A stretch of DNA of 64,000 bases from positions 2,976,001-3,040,000 of the forward strand of contig NZ_CP091138.1 of NCBI RefSeq assembly GCF_021582875.1. Direction: 5' to 3'. Position 1 is the stretch's first letter. Each line of letters begins with the position of its first letter. A program made the translations under genes and the position numbers. Below, piece by piece: positions 35,497 to 43,748 of the stretch. A model generated the notes under the pieces. It saw only the letters and a list, made by a program, of their open reading frames with translations, was not told where the DNA came from and did not search any database. The stretch is from Microbacterium sp. KUDC0406 (GTDB lineage Bacteria > Actinomycetota > Actinomycetes > Actinomycetales > Microbacteriaceae).

Positions 35497-36392
35497 GCGG
35501 CGCTCCGCAGGGGGCCCAGGGCCGCGCTCGGCGGCGGGTGCCGGGAACCAGCACCGGTCTCCCGCCGATACTCGAGATCCGCGGTGCCGCGCTGCGTCGT
35601 GAGGATCGCGAGCTGTGGTCGGGACTCGATCTCGACGTGCACCCCGGTGAGCTCATCGCGGTGCTCGGTCCGTCGGGGTCGGGCAAGACCACGCTGCTCC
35701 GGGCGATCCTCGGGCTGCAGCCGCTCTCGGCGGGCGACATCCGCTTCGAGGGCGAGGCGATCCGCACCGGCAACAAGCGCGTCGGCTACATCCCGCAGCA
35801 GCATCCGTTCCCGGCCGACACGTCCATGCGCGCCCGCGACCTCGTCGCACTGGGCGTGCACGGCACGCGCTTCGGCCTGCCGGTCCCGCGCCGCGGCGAC
35901 CGCGAGCGAGTCGACGAACTCCTCGACTCCGTGGGGGCGACATCGTTCGCCGAGCGTCCGGTAGGACTGCTCTCCGGAGGGGAGCAGCAGCGGCTGCGCG
36001 TCGGGCAGGCGCTCGCCGACGATCCGGCGCTGCTGCTCTGCGACGAGCCGCTGTCGAACCTCGACCTGGCCAACCAGCGCGCGGTGATCGACATCATCGA
36101 TCACCAGCGCCGCGAGAAGGATGCCGCCGTGCTGCTGGTCACGCACGACATCAACCCGCTGCTGGGCAGAGTCGACCGCATCCTCTACATCGCCTCCGGA
36201 CGGTTCGTGCTGGGGCGCGCGCAGGAGGTGCTGCGCAGCGACGTGCTCACCGACCTGTACGGCACTGCCGTCTTCGTGCTGCGCGCCGGCGACCGTCTGG
36301 TGGTCGTGGGTGCACCGGACGCCGAGACGCGGCATGAGCACGAGCACGATCACGAGCACGAGGTCGGCGACGTGCCGGGAGGTTTCGCATGA
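35493..36392 (+). CDS. znuC: Zinc ABC importer ATPase
   Basis: 299 residues: Walker A GPSGSGKTTLL near residue 60, signature LLSGGEQQRLRVGQAL, Walker B LLLCDEPLSNLD and the switch His in LLVTHDINPLL. It powers zinc uptake by ZnuAB. The N-terminus has a basic extension of about 25 residues, and the C-terminus a His-rich tail (HEHEHDHEHEVGD) that could bind zinc. The start GTG 35493 overlaps the znuA stop. Confidence 0.92.
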   Translation: MSGAPQGAQGRARRRVPGTSTGLPPILEIRGAALRREDRELWSGLDLDVHPGELIAVLGPSGSGKTTLLRAILGLQPLSAGDIRFEGEAIRTGNKRVGYIPQQHPFPADTSMRARDLVALGVHGTRFGLPVPRRGDRERVDELLDSVGATSFAERPVGLLSGGEQQRLRVGQALADDPALLLCDEPLSNLDLANQRAVIDIIDHQRREKDAAVLLVTHDINPLLGRVDRILYIASGRFVLGRAQEVLRSDVLTDLYGTAVFVLRAGDRLVVVGAPDAETRHEHEHDHEHEVGDVPGGFA

Positions 36393-36420
36393 TCCGTGCG
36401 TCGATCAGCGTGCGCGTCGC

Positions 36421-36485
36421 GCGGACTTGTGCGCTTCGCGCGGACGCATCCGCGAGTCGGATCCGAACGAAGCGCACAAGTCCGC
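36421..36485. repeat. 18-bp perfect inverted repeat between znuC and znuB
   Basis: GCGGACTTGTGCGCTTCG (36421-36438) and its exact complement at 36468-36485, enclosing a smaller stem CGCGGA-CGCA-TCCGCG. It occupies most of the 127-bp gap, the only long gap in the znu operon. It could stop or slow transcription so that less permease than ATPase is made, or be a mobile palindrome of a fourth type. Confidence 0.75.
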
Positions 36486-36519
36486 GGTGGGCGCTGGGCG
36501 CGCGACGAGAGGATGCCGC

Positions 36520-37380
36520 ATGATCCCCCTCGCGCTCGACTGGAGCGACATCTTCTCGTTCCAGGACTACGGCGAACTGGTCGCCCTGCTGTCGAACTCG
36601 ATCATCGCCGGGGCCGTGCTCGGCCTGGTCGGCGGCCTCATCGGCGTGTTCGTCATGCAGCGCGATCTCGCGTTCGCGGTGCACGGCATCAGCGAGCTGT
36701 CCTTCGCCGGTGCCGCCGCGGCGCTGCTGTTCGGCGGCAGCGTGGTGGTGGGGTCGATCGGCGGAGCGCTGCTCGCCGCGATCGTGATCGGCGTGCTCGG
36801 CAGTCGTGCGCGCGAGCGCAACTCCCTCGTGGGCGTCCTGATGCCGTTCGGCCTCGGCCTCGGCATCCTGTTCCTGTCGCTCTACGACGGCCGCAGCGCC
36901 AACCGGTTCTCGCTGCTGACCGGGCAGATCGTCGCGGTGTCGAACCCCGACCTCGGTTGGCTCGTCGGCATCAGCGTCGTGGTGCTGGCGGGGCTCCTGC
37001 TGATGTGGTGGCCGCTGCGCTTCGATTCGCTCGACCCCGTGTCGGCTGCCGCGCGCGGCGTTCCGACTCGTGCCGTGAGCCTGCTGTTCATGGTGCTGCT
37101 CGGACTGATCGTGGCGGTGAGCGTGCACATCATCGGCGCGCTTCTGGTGATGGCGCTGCTGGTGACTCCCGCTGCCGCGGCGATGCGCGTCAGCGCGGGT
37201 CCGGTCGCGGTGCCGCTGCTGGCCGCGCTGTTCGGGTTCGTGGCCGCCGTCGGCGGCATCCTGCTGGCCCTCGCCGGCACCCTGCCGGTGAGTCCCTACA
37301 TCACGACGATCTCGTTCCTCATCTACCTCGGATGCTGGGCCGCGCAGCGCATCCGCAGACGGGTGCGTCGTACGGTCTGA
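36520..37380 (+). CDS. znuB: Zinc ABC importer permease
   Basis: 286 residues with eight to nine membrane segments of the ABC-3 family: LVGGLIGVFVMQRDLAFAVH, GISELSFAGAAAALLFGG, GLLLMWWPLRFDSLDP and ALLVMALLVTPAAAA. It forms the membrane channel for ZnuA/ZnuC. Start ATG 36520 follows GAGAGGATGCCGC. It converges with the DUF899 gene four bases later. Confidence 0.92.
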   Translation: MIPLALDWSDIFSFQDYGELVALLSNSIIAGAVLGLVGGLIGVFVMQRDLAFAVHGISELSFAGAAAALLFGGSVVVGSIGGALLAAIVIGVLGSRARERNSLVGVLMPFGLGLGILFLSLYDGRSANRFSLLTGQIVAVSNPDLGWLVGISVVVLAGLLLMWWPLRFDSLDPVSAAARGVPTRAVSLLFMVLLGLIVAVSVHIIGALLVMALLVTPAAAAMRVSAGPVAVPLLAALFGFVAAVGGILLALAGTLPVSPYITTISFLIYLGCWAAQRIRRRVRRTV

Positions 37381-37384
37381 TCCG

Positions 37385-38070
37385 TCAGGCGGCGGGGTCG
37401 CCGTAGCGCTCCGCGATCTCCTTCGAGGTCGGCCAGCCCTCGTAGGTCGGGTGCTGGGGCCATCCCTCGGGGACGTCCTGCCACTCCTCCTGCCGGCCGT
37501 ACGGCAGGACGTCGGCGATGGCGAAGGTGAGCAGGAACTGCTCGGCACCGCGGCCGGTGGTGTGCCAGGTGCGGTAGACGTCGTCGCCGTCACGGAGGAA
37601 CACGTTGTAGGCGAATCCCTCGCCGGGGCCGGCGTCCACATCGGCGCCGAAGGAGCTGCCGGCCGACGAGTACCAGGTCATCTGATTGCCGACGCGCTTC
37701 TTGTACGCGAGGATCTCGTCCATCGGACCGTTGGTCACGATGACGAATCGCACGTCCAGCGGCTCCACGATGTCGGGCCGGCCGAACTGCGCGGTGCCCC
37801 CGGTGCATCCGGAGCACTGCCAGGTGGCGCCGTCGGTCCACATGTGGTTGTACACGACGAGCTGGCTGTGCCCGTCGAAGACGTCGGCGAGGGTGACGGT
37901 GGAGCCGTCCTCTGCGGTCAGGTGGTACTCCGGCATCTTGACGGCGGGCAGTCGTCGGCGTGCGGCGGCGATCGCGTCGAGCTCGCGGGTGACTGCCTTC
38001 TCGCGCACGCGCAGTTCGGCCAGCGCCTCGCGCCAGGTCTGCTCATCGACGACGGGGGAAGGGCGGTCAT
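37385..38070 (-). CDS. DUF899 thioredoxin-like protein (one frameshift as sequenced)
   Basis: About 228 residues after repair, matching the DUF899 family of predicted thioredoxin-fold proteins: HSQLVVYNHMWTDG, CSGCTGGTAQF with a CxxC, and YNVFLRDGDDVYRTWHTTGR. Function is unknown; a redox or peroxide role is often supposed. AGAGGAG lies just before ATG 38070, which starts MTALPP. One C is missing in the run at 38054-38058, after which VVDEQTWREALAELR continues in the other frame. Divergent from a TetR regulator that probably controls it. Confidence 0.8.
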
Positions 38071-38082
38071 GATCACTCCTCT

Positions 38083-38112
38083 GTTCACAGCGTTCACTTC
38101 TGATATGTTCAC
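38083..38112. promoter_or_regulatory. Three GTTCAC direct repeats between DUF899 and TetR genes
   Basis: GTTCAC occurs at 38083-38088, 38092-38097 and 38107-38112 in the short divergent gap. A TetR binding site would be expected here, although these are direct and not inverted repeats. Confidence 0.35.
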
Positions 38113-38146
38113 ACCGTATACATCGACCTGGCGGGAGGGCAAGGGC

Positions 38147-38746
38147 GTGGCCTATCATCACGGCGACCTCGCAGCAGCGCTGGTCGAGGCCGGCCTCGAC
38201 GTCACCCGGGAGGGCGGCTTCGACGCGCTCTCGATCCGAGAGGTCACCCGCCGCATCGGCGTCTCGCCGAACGCCGCCTACCGGCACTACCCGAGCCTCG
38301 CCGCGCTGCGCGAGGCCGTCGCGGCAGCGATCCTCGAGCAGGTGGCTGCGTCGATGTCGGCCGGCACGGCATCCGATCCGGCAGCGCGCCTGCGCACGAT
38401 CGGCCTCGCCTACATCGACTTCGCCCTGCGGGAGCCCGGCTGGTTCTCGGTCGCCTTCTTCGGCGGTCGCACCCTCGGTCCGGCGGACATCGCGACGACG
38501 CCCGCGTTCCGCGCGCTCGAGTCGGCGCTCGGGGGCATGATCGCACGGGGGTCGCTGACGGCGGATGCCGCACCCGCTGCGGCCTGGTCATGCTGGGCGA
38601 CCGTGCACGGCTTCGCCGAACTCTGCCTGCACGGGCCGCTCGCCGCGATGCCCTCATCCGAGCAGCGGAGCCTCGCGGCATCCGCCGTGGATGCGATCGT
38701 CGCAGGCATCCGCCCCGCCGAACACGCGCCGGATGCCGCCGGCTGA
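38147..38746 (+). CDS. TetR-family regulator
   Basis: 199 residues. N-terminal HTH (GFDALSIREVTRRIGVSPNA, AYRHYPSLAALREAV) and a C-terminal ligand domain with the WHG-type end (FALREPGWFSVAFFGGRTLG). Start GTG 38147 follows GGGAGGGCAAGG; ATG 38106 is an alternative. Divergent from the DUF899 gene, its probable target. Confidence 0.88.
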   Translation: MAYHHGDLAAALVEAGLDVTREGGFDALSIREVTRRIGVSPNAAYRHYPSLAALREAVAAAILEQVAASMSAGTASDPAARLRTIGLAYIDFALREPGWFSVAFFGGRTLGPADIATTPAFRALESALGGMIARGSLTADAAPAAAWSCWATVHGFAELCLHGPLAAMPSSEQRSLAASAVDAIVAGIRPAEHAPDAAG

Positions 38747-38882
38747 GCCACCCGCCTGCGACTGAACCACGCGCGGACGTCGATACGAGGTGCACTCGTC
38801 GGCAGGTGGTGCACTCGGCGATTCGCAGCCGGGCCGCAGCGGGTGCGGTCGGCCATCCCAGCCGCCGCACACCGGCGCGGCA

Positions 38883-38888
38883 TAGACT
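38883..38888 (+). promoter_or_regulatory. -10 box of a leaderless zur transcript
   Basis: TAGACT followed by six bases and ATG 38895. The preceding 130 bp contain no gene. Confidence 0.5.
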
Positions 38889-38894
38889 CTGAGC

Positions 38895-39299
38895 ATGGCT
38901 CAGCGGAACACCTGGCAGCGCGAACGCGTGCGCGACGCGCTCGGCGACACGCAGGGTTTCGTGAGCGCGCAGACTCTGCACGCCGCGCTGCGCGATGCCA
39001 ACACCGGCATCGGACTCGCGACCGTGTACCGGGCGCTCGCGGGTCTCGCGGCATCCGGCGAGGCCGACTCGCTGCAGAGCCCTGAGGGTGAGGCGCTCTA
39101 CCGGGCCTGCACCACGCAGGGGCACCACCACCATCTGATCTGCCGTTCCTGCGGACTCACCGTCGAGATCGAGGCCAAGGACGTCGAGCAGTGGGCACAG
39201 CGCACTGCTGCGCAGAACGGCTTCCGCGACGCCGAGCACGTCGTCGACATCTTCGGACTGTGCGCCGACTGCACCGCCCGTCAGGACGCGGGCGAGTGA
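38895..39299 (+). CDS. zur: Fur-family zinc-uptake regulator
   Basis: 134 residues. Winged-helix domain (TWQRERVRDALGDTQGFVSA, GIGLATVYRALAGLAASGEA), then HHHHLICRSCGLTVEIE and a second CADC pair, which hold structural and regulatory zinc. The closeness of znuACB and a Zur box, and the lack of a siderophore or heme locus, favour Zur over Fur. With zinc bound it should block znuA transcription. Confidence 0.88.
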   Translation: MAQRNTWQRERVRDALGDTQGFVSAQTLHAALRDANTGIGLATVYRALAGLAASGEADSLQSPEGEALYRACTTQGHHHHLICRSCGLTVEIEAKDVEQWAQRTAAQNGFRDAEHVVDIFGLCADCTARQDAGE

Positions 39300-39333
39300 C
39301 GGCCCGGATGACGGCAGGCACGGAGACCGTCGC

Positions 39334-41937
39334 GTGAGTGGCGACGGCGGCGCGCCCCTGACCCGTGCGCAGTTGCGCGCGCAGCGTGAGGCTGCGGATC
39401 GTGAAGCCGCAGAGCGCGCGGGAGCGGAGCGTGAAGCTGCGGAACGCGCCGCGGCGGAGCGTCTGGCCGTGGAGCGCGAGGCGGCCGAGCGGGAAGCGGT
39501 ACGACGTGAAGCCGCGGAGCGTCAGGCGGCTGAACAGGAAGCGGCGGAGCGAGAGGCGACGGAGCGCGATGCCGCGCAGCGCGAGGCCGCGCACACTGCG
39601 GCCTCTGCTCCGGCGTCCGGCCCGGTGCAGAAACCTCGTCCGGTCCCTGCGCCGGATGCCGGTGCACCGGCGCCCGTCCGCCGCGGACCCATCCGTCCCG
39701 AGATCATGGGGCGTCCGGCGCAACGCGACGAACCGGAGTGGCCGGAGTTCGACCTGCCGGCTCCATCGTCCGACCGCTCGCCGGCGCGCACCTTCGGCCT
39801 GCCCGCCCGCCGCGGGTCTGCGCTGCGCCCCGGGACGGCGGGCCGCGAACCCATCCGTCCCGAGATCATGGGGCCGGAGCCGGAGGCATCCGAGACGGAG
39901 GTATCCGAGAACGAGGTCATCGCGTCCGAAACGGCCGAGCACGACTCCGTCCCACCTGAGGCCGCCGAACTCGAGGTGGCCGAGGAGGCCGAGGCGCCCG
40001 AGGATGCTGCGTCTGCAGCCGAGTCCGCCGCGAAGCCGCGTTGGTGGCGTGGCTCGAAGTCGCAGGCTGCGGCGGAGGCCGAGTCCGGGGCAGCCGTGAC
40101 CGAGAGCTTCGCGTCCGACGCTGTCGAGGCGCCCCTGGAGGCCGCGTCGACGGCTGAGCCCGCACGGGGCGCGCGATGGTGGCGGAGCTCCAGGTTGCAG
40201 GCTCCGACAGAGGCGGCGTCCGATCCCGCTCCGGGTCCGCGTCGTTCGCCGAACCCGGCCCCCGACCCGCAGGCCGAGGCGCGGTCCGATGCATCGCCTC
40301 CCGGTCCGCGCCGGTCTCCGACGCCCGATCCCGCTCCGCTTCGTTCGCCGAGTCCGGCCGCCGACTCGACGTCTGCCGCGCGGTCCGAGGCATCCGTCTC
40401 CGGCCGCCGCCGATCCTCGACTCCCGACTCCGTGCCGGGGCCCCGCCGGTCGCAGAATCCGGATCCGTCCGCCGACGACACGGTTCCGCCCGTCCCCACT
40501 CCGACGACTCCGGTCTCCCGGCTCGAGCCGATCCCGTGGGAGCCGGCCGCTCCGCCGGCATCCGACGGGTCCGCGTACCGGCGCCGCCGCCGGCTCATCA
40601 TCGTGCTGGCCGCGATCGTCGCGGTGCTGGTCATCGCCGGCGCCGTCTTCGCGTTCGTGTTCTCGCAGTCGCTGCGCGTGATGGGCGTGGACGTCGATCC
40701 GGCCCGCGCCATCGAGGCCTCCGGGACGACCCTCACCTTCGACACCAACCACGACCTCGCCGCCGTCGAGGCGTCGCAGGTCGCGGTCGAGCCCGCCGTG
40801 CCGTTCACCGTACATGTCGACGGCAGCAGCCTCGGCATCCGATTCACCGACGCGCTCGACGACAAGACCGAGTACAGCGTCACCGTGCAGGATGCCGCGG
40901 CCAAGGGCGGAAGCCCGACGGCAGACCTCTCCACCACCTTCACCACGCCCGAGTCGCAGATCTTCCTGCTGCAGCGCAGCGACAAGAACGACAAGATCTT
41001 CCGGTCCGACCTGTCCGGCGAGAACGGCGTGCCGGTCTTCACCAGCTCGAAGATCGTCGACTTCCGGGCCACTCCCGATGCTCTGGCCGTCGTCGTCGAG
41101 GACGACGACGGTTCACGACTGATCGTCATGGACCGCAAGGGCGAGAAGCAGCGCGACCTGAAGCTGCCCGGCGACGGATTCATCACCAGCCTGCAGGTCT
41201 CCGACCGCGGTGGACTCGTCGGATACACCTACTCCGACGCCGACGTGACCGAGACGAGCGGCCGGGCGAGCGTGCTGGTCACGCAGCCGCTCGACGGCTC
41301 GAGCGGGCCGTCGGTCGTGCAGGTGGACGGCGAGGACGCCGGCGTCTCGGACTGGGAGTTCGTGCCGGACTCCTCGAAGGTGCTGTTCGTCGACTTCTCC
41401 AACGCGCTCACCCTCGACGACCGGCGGGGGGATGCCGGTTCGAAGGACTTCGGGCTCGTGGCCGAGCTGCTCGGGACGACGCGCGACACGGCGATCATCG
41501 AGCGCACCGAGGGGACGTTCGTCGAGCTCTCGCTCGAGGACGGCACCGAGGCGCCGCTGCCGGCCACGGACCCCGACTACGGCCTGCCCTCCGAGATCGT
41601 GCCGTTCAACGGCGGCACCCTGCAGCACATCGTGCAGCGGAACGACTCCGGTGCCCCCACCGGTCAGGCGGTCATCCGTGTCGACCGCGAAGGTGCGGCG
41701 ACGCCCGTGCTCGAGGTCGGCGACGACTCCGCGATCATGCAGATGTGCGCATCGCCGAGCGGGCAGTACGCCGCCGTCACGGTCGCCCCCGACATCGCCG
41801 ACAATCCCTACGACGATCTGCTGCTGCCGCTGCCGACGACGCTGCACACGACGCTTCTCGACCTGCGCACGGGCGATCAGCTGGTGACCCTGTCGGGCTT
41901 CGATGTGTCGTGGTGCGGAAGCGCCCCGCAGCCATGA
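39334..41937 (+). CDS. Large single-pass membrane protein with repetitive cytoplasmic tail
   Basis: 867 residues, function unknown. Residues about 5-90 are an Ala/Glu/Arg-rich helix built on the heptad-like unit EREAAER. Residues about 100-410 are low-complexity and contain internal duplications: IRPEIMG twice, RWW(R)(G/S)S twice, and several PGPRRSP or RRSSTPD units. A basic stop (RRRRR) precedes the membrane helix LIIVLAAIVAVLVIAGAVFA near 420-440. The outer part of about 425 residues has a beta-sandwich start (SLRVMGVDVDPARAIEASG) and propeller-like repeats (IFLLQRSDKNDKIFRSDLSG, LLDLRTGDQLVTLSGFDVSW). It starts with GTG 39334 and overlaps the glycosylase start. Confidence 0.8.
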   Translation: MSGDGGAPLTRAQLRAQREAADREAAERAGAEREAAERAAAERLAVEREAAEREAVRREAAERQAAEQEAAEREATERDAAQREAAHTAASAPASGPVQKPRPVPAPDAGAPAPVRRGPIRPEIMGRPAQRDEPEWPEFDLPAPSSDRSPARTFGLPARRGSALRPGTAGREPIRPEIMGPEPEASETEVSENEVIASETAEHDSVPPEAAELEVAEEAEAPEDAASAAESAAKPRWWRGSKSQAAAEAESGAAVTESFASDAVEAPLEAASTAEPARGARWWRSSRLQAPTEAASDPAPGPRRSPNPAPDPQAEARSDASPPGPRRSPTPDPAPLRSPSPAADSTSAARSEASVSGRRRSSTPDSVPGPRRSQNPDPSADDTVPPVPTPTTPVSRLEPIPWEPAAPPASDGSAYRRRRRLIIVLAAIVAVLVIAGAVFAFVFSQSLRVMGVDVDPARAIEASGTTLTFDTNHDLAAVEASQVAVEPAVPFTVHVDGSSLGIRFTDALDDKTEYSVTVQDAAAKGGSPTADLSTTFTTPESQIFLLQRSDKNDKIFRSDLSGENGVPVFTSSKIVDFRATPDALAVVVEDDDGSRLIVMDRKGEKQRDLKLPGDGFITSLQVSDRGGLVGYTYSDADVTETSGRASVLVTQPLDGSSGPSVVQVDGEDAGVSDWEFVPDSSKVLFVDFSNALTLDDRRGDAGSKDFGLVAELLGTTRDTAIIERTEGTFVELSLEDGTEAPLPATDPDYGLPSEIVPFNGGTLQHIVQRNDSGAPTGQAVIRVDREGAATPVLEVGDDSAIMQMCASPSGQYAAVTVAPDIADNPYDDLLLPLPTTLHTTLLDLRTGDQLVTLSGFDVSWCGSAPQP

Positions 41938-42608
41938 CGTCGCTGCGTCCCGCGACCCGTGCCGACCTCATCGGACTCCCGGCCGACGTGGCGCCGCTCC
42001 TGCTCGGCGCCGAGCTGATCACCGCCGTGGACGGCGACGAGAAGGTGCGGCTGCGGATCACCGAGGTCGAGGCCTACCACGGCAAGGGCACGGGTCCGGT
42101 GCCCGACCCCGGGTCGCACGCCCGGATGGGCCCGACCGCGCGCAACGCCACGATGTGGGGCGAGCCGGGGCACCTGTACGTGTATCTCAGCCACGGCATC
42201 CACTCCTGCGTCAATGTGGTGTGCGGGCCGGAGGGTGAGGCGGGCGGTGTGCTGCTGCGCGCCGGCGAGATCGTCGGCGGAGCGGATGCCGCAGCCGCAC
42301 GATCCGGTCGCACCGGACGCGACCTCGCCCGCGGACCCGGCCGCCTCGGTCAGGCGATCGGCCTGCGGCATGCTCTGCATGACGGGATCGACGCGATCAC
42401 CGGCATCCCGCAGAACGGCGCGACCGCCGTGCTGCTGCTGGGCGAGCCGCTCGAGGAGATCGCCGCCGGTCCGCGCGTCGGCGTCGCGGGGCTGGCGGGA
42501 ACGGATGCCTACCCGTGGCGCTTCTGGGTTCCCGGCGACCGCACGGTGTCGCCGTTCCGCTGGGGCCGTGGCGCCGCAGAGGCCGCCGCAGCACGCGCAG
42601 GCCGTTGA
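41934..42608 (+). CDS. 3-methyladenine DNA glycosylase (AAG/MPG family)
   Basis: 224 residues. Family motifs ITEVEAYHGKG with the catalytic Glu near residue 45, SHARMGPTARNATMWGEPGH, YVYLSHGIHSCVNVVCG and GPGRLGQAIG. It removes alkylated purines from DNA. Start ATG 41934 overlaps the preceding stop (ATGA). The last codons (GGCCGT) and TGA belong to a family A repeat. Confidence 0.9.
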   Translation: MTSLRPATRADLIGLPADVAPLLLGAELITAVDGDEKVRLRITEVEAYHGKGTGPVPDPGSHARMGPTARNATMWGEPGHLYVYLSHGIHSCVNVVCGPEGEAGGVLLRAGEIVGGADAAAARSGRTGRDLARGPGRLGQAIGLRHALHDGIDAITGIPQNGATAVLLLGEPLEEIAAGPRVGVAGLAGTDAYPWRFWVPGDRTVSPFRWGRGAAEAAAARAGR

Positions 42609-42724
42609 GCGAGGGAGCTTGCGACCGAGACGAAACGCTTCCACGTCCGCTCGGCGCGTTTCGTCTCTGCGTTTCGACTCGCCTCCGGCTCGCTCAATGA
42701 CCGCCTCCGTCGCTCGCTCAACGA
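42601..42724. repeat. Family A palindromic repeat between convergent genes
   Basis: A diverged copy: GCCGTTGAGCGAGGGAGCTT on the left; CGTTTCGTCTCTGCGTTTCG and two right ends (GCTCGCTCAATGACCG, GCTCGCTCAACGATCG). It lies between the glycosylase and LacI genes. Confidence 0.75.
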
Positions 42725-42746
42725 TCGGGGGAGGGGCGAGCAGCAG

Positions 42747-43748
42747 CTACTCGCAGCCGCAGGAGCGGCGCACGACCAGCGTGGTCGGGAACGCACGGTA
42801 CCCGGGTGCCGCGTCGCCGGCCTGCAGCAGGCGGATCGCCTCCTGCGCCATCTCGGCCATCGGCTGCGCTGTCGTGGTCAACGGCGGCCAGGCGTACTCG
42901 GCTGCGGCGGTGCCGTCGAAGCTGGCGACCGCGACATCCTCCGGCACGCGGAGTCCGCGTGCGTGCAGTGCGGCCATGAGGCCGACGGCAACCTGGTCGG
43001 ATGCCGCGAAAGCGGCGCGTGGCCGTTCCGCGGCATCCGCCAGTTCGATCCCCGCCTGATAACCGCCCTCGTATGAGAACGGCGCGTGGATCCGGGCCCC
43101 CAGCGGAAGACCAGCGGCCGTGAGCGCGTCTCCCCAGCCGCGCTCACGGTCGTCGAAGATGCTCGCGCTCCCGATGAACGCGATGCTGTGGTAGCCGTGC
43201 CCCACGAGATGCTCCACGGCCTGCCGTGCCCCGTCGCGGAAGTCCGCGCCGAGGGCGGGCACCCCGACGGCGCCCGCATACTGGTTGATCAGCACCACCG
43301 GGATGCCGAGGTTCTCGACCAGCGCCTGTTCGGCGGCGGTCAGCAGGTCGGCGATGATCAGTCCGCCGATCTGGCGTGCGGTGAGATCCTGGATCTGGTC
43401 GGCCGCCGTGGTGTGCTCGCGATCGGTGTTCACGATCAGCAGCGAACGCCCCTGCAGGGCGGCCGCCTCACCGAGTGCGTGGCACAGCTGCGCGAAGAAC
43501 GGGTTGCGGCTGTCGACCACGAGCATGCCGAACATGTCGGACGAGCCCTTCGACAGCGCACGCGCGGCCGCGTTCGGCCGGTAGCCGAGCACCTTCACGG
43601 CGTCGAGCACGCGTTCCCTGGTGAGCGGCGCGACCGACTTCGGACCGTCGTTGAGCACGTAGCTCACCACGGCGGTGCTGACACCGGCGTAGCGGGCGAC
43701 GTCCGCGCGCGTCACCGTCCGCGCGCGGCTGGTGTGCTCATCCGACAT
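42747..43748 (-). CDS. LacI-family regulator
   Basis: 333 residues. N-terminal LacI HTH (VTRADVARYAGVSTAVVSYV, LGYRPNAAARAL) and a periplasmic-binding-protein-like sensor (GMLVVDSRNPFFAQL, SIAFIGSASIFDDRERG). ATG 43748 (MSDEHTSRA) follows GGGAG; GTG 43769 would add seven residues. It overlaps the upstream oxidoreductase gene by 11 bases and should control that gene and the divergent ABC operon. Confidence 0.9.
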   Translation of the reverse strand: MSDEHTSRARTVTRADVARYAGVSTAVVSYVLNDGPKSVAPLTRERVLDAVKVLGYRPNAAARALSKGSSDMFGMLVVDSRNPFFAQLCHALGEAAALQGRSLLIVNTDREHTTAADQIQDLTARQIGGLIIADLLTAAEQALVENLGIPVVLINQYAGAVGVPALGADFRDGARQAVEHLVGHGYHSIAFIGSASIFDDRERGWGDALTAAGLPLGARIHAPFSYEGGYQAGIELADAAERPRAAFAASDQVAVGLMAALHARGLRVPEDVAVASFDGTAAAEYAWPPLTTTAQPMAEMAQEAIRLLQAGDAAPGYRAFPTTLVVRRSCGCE

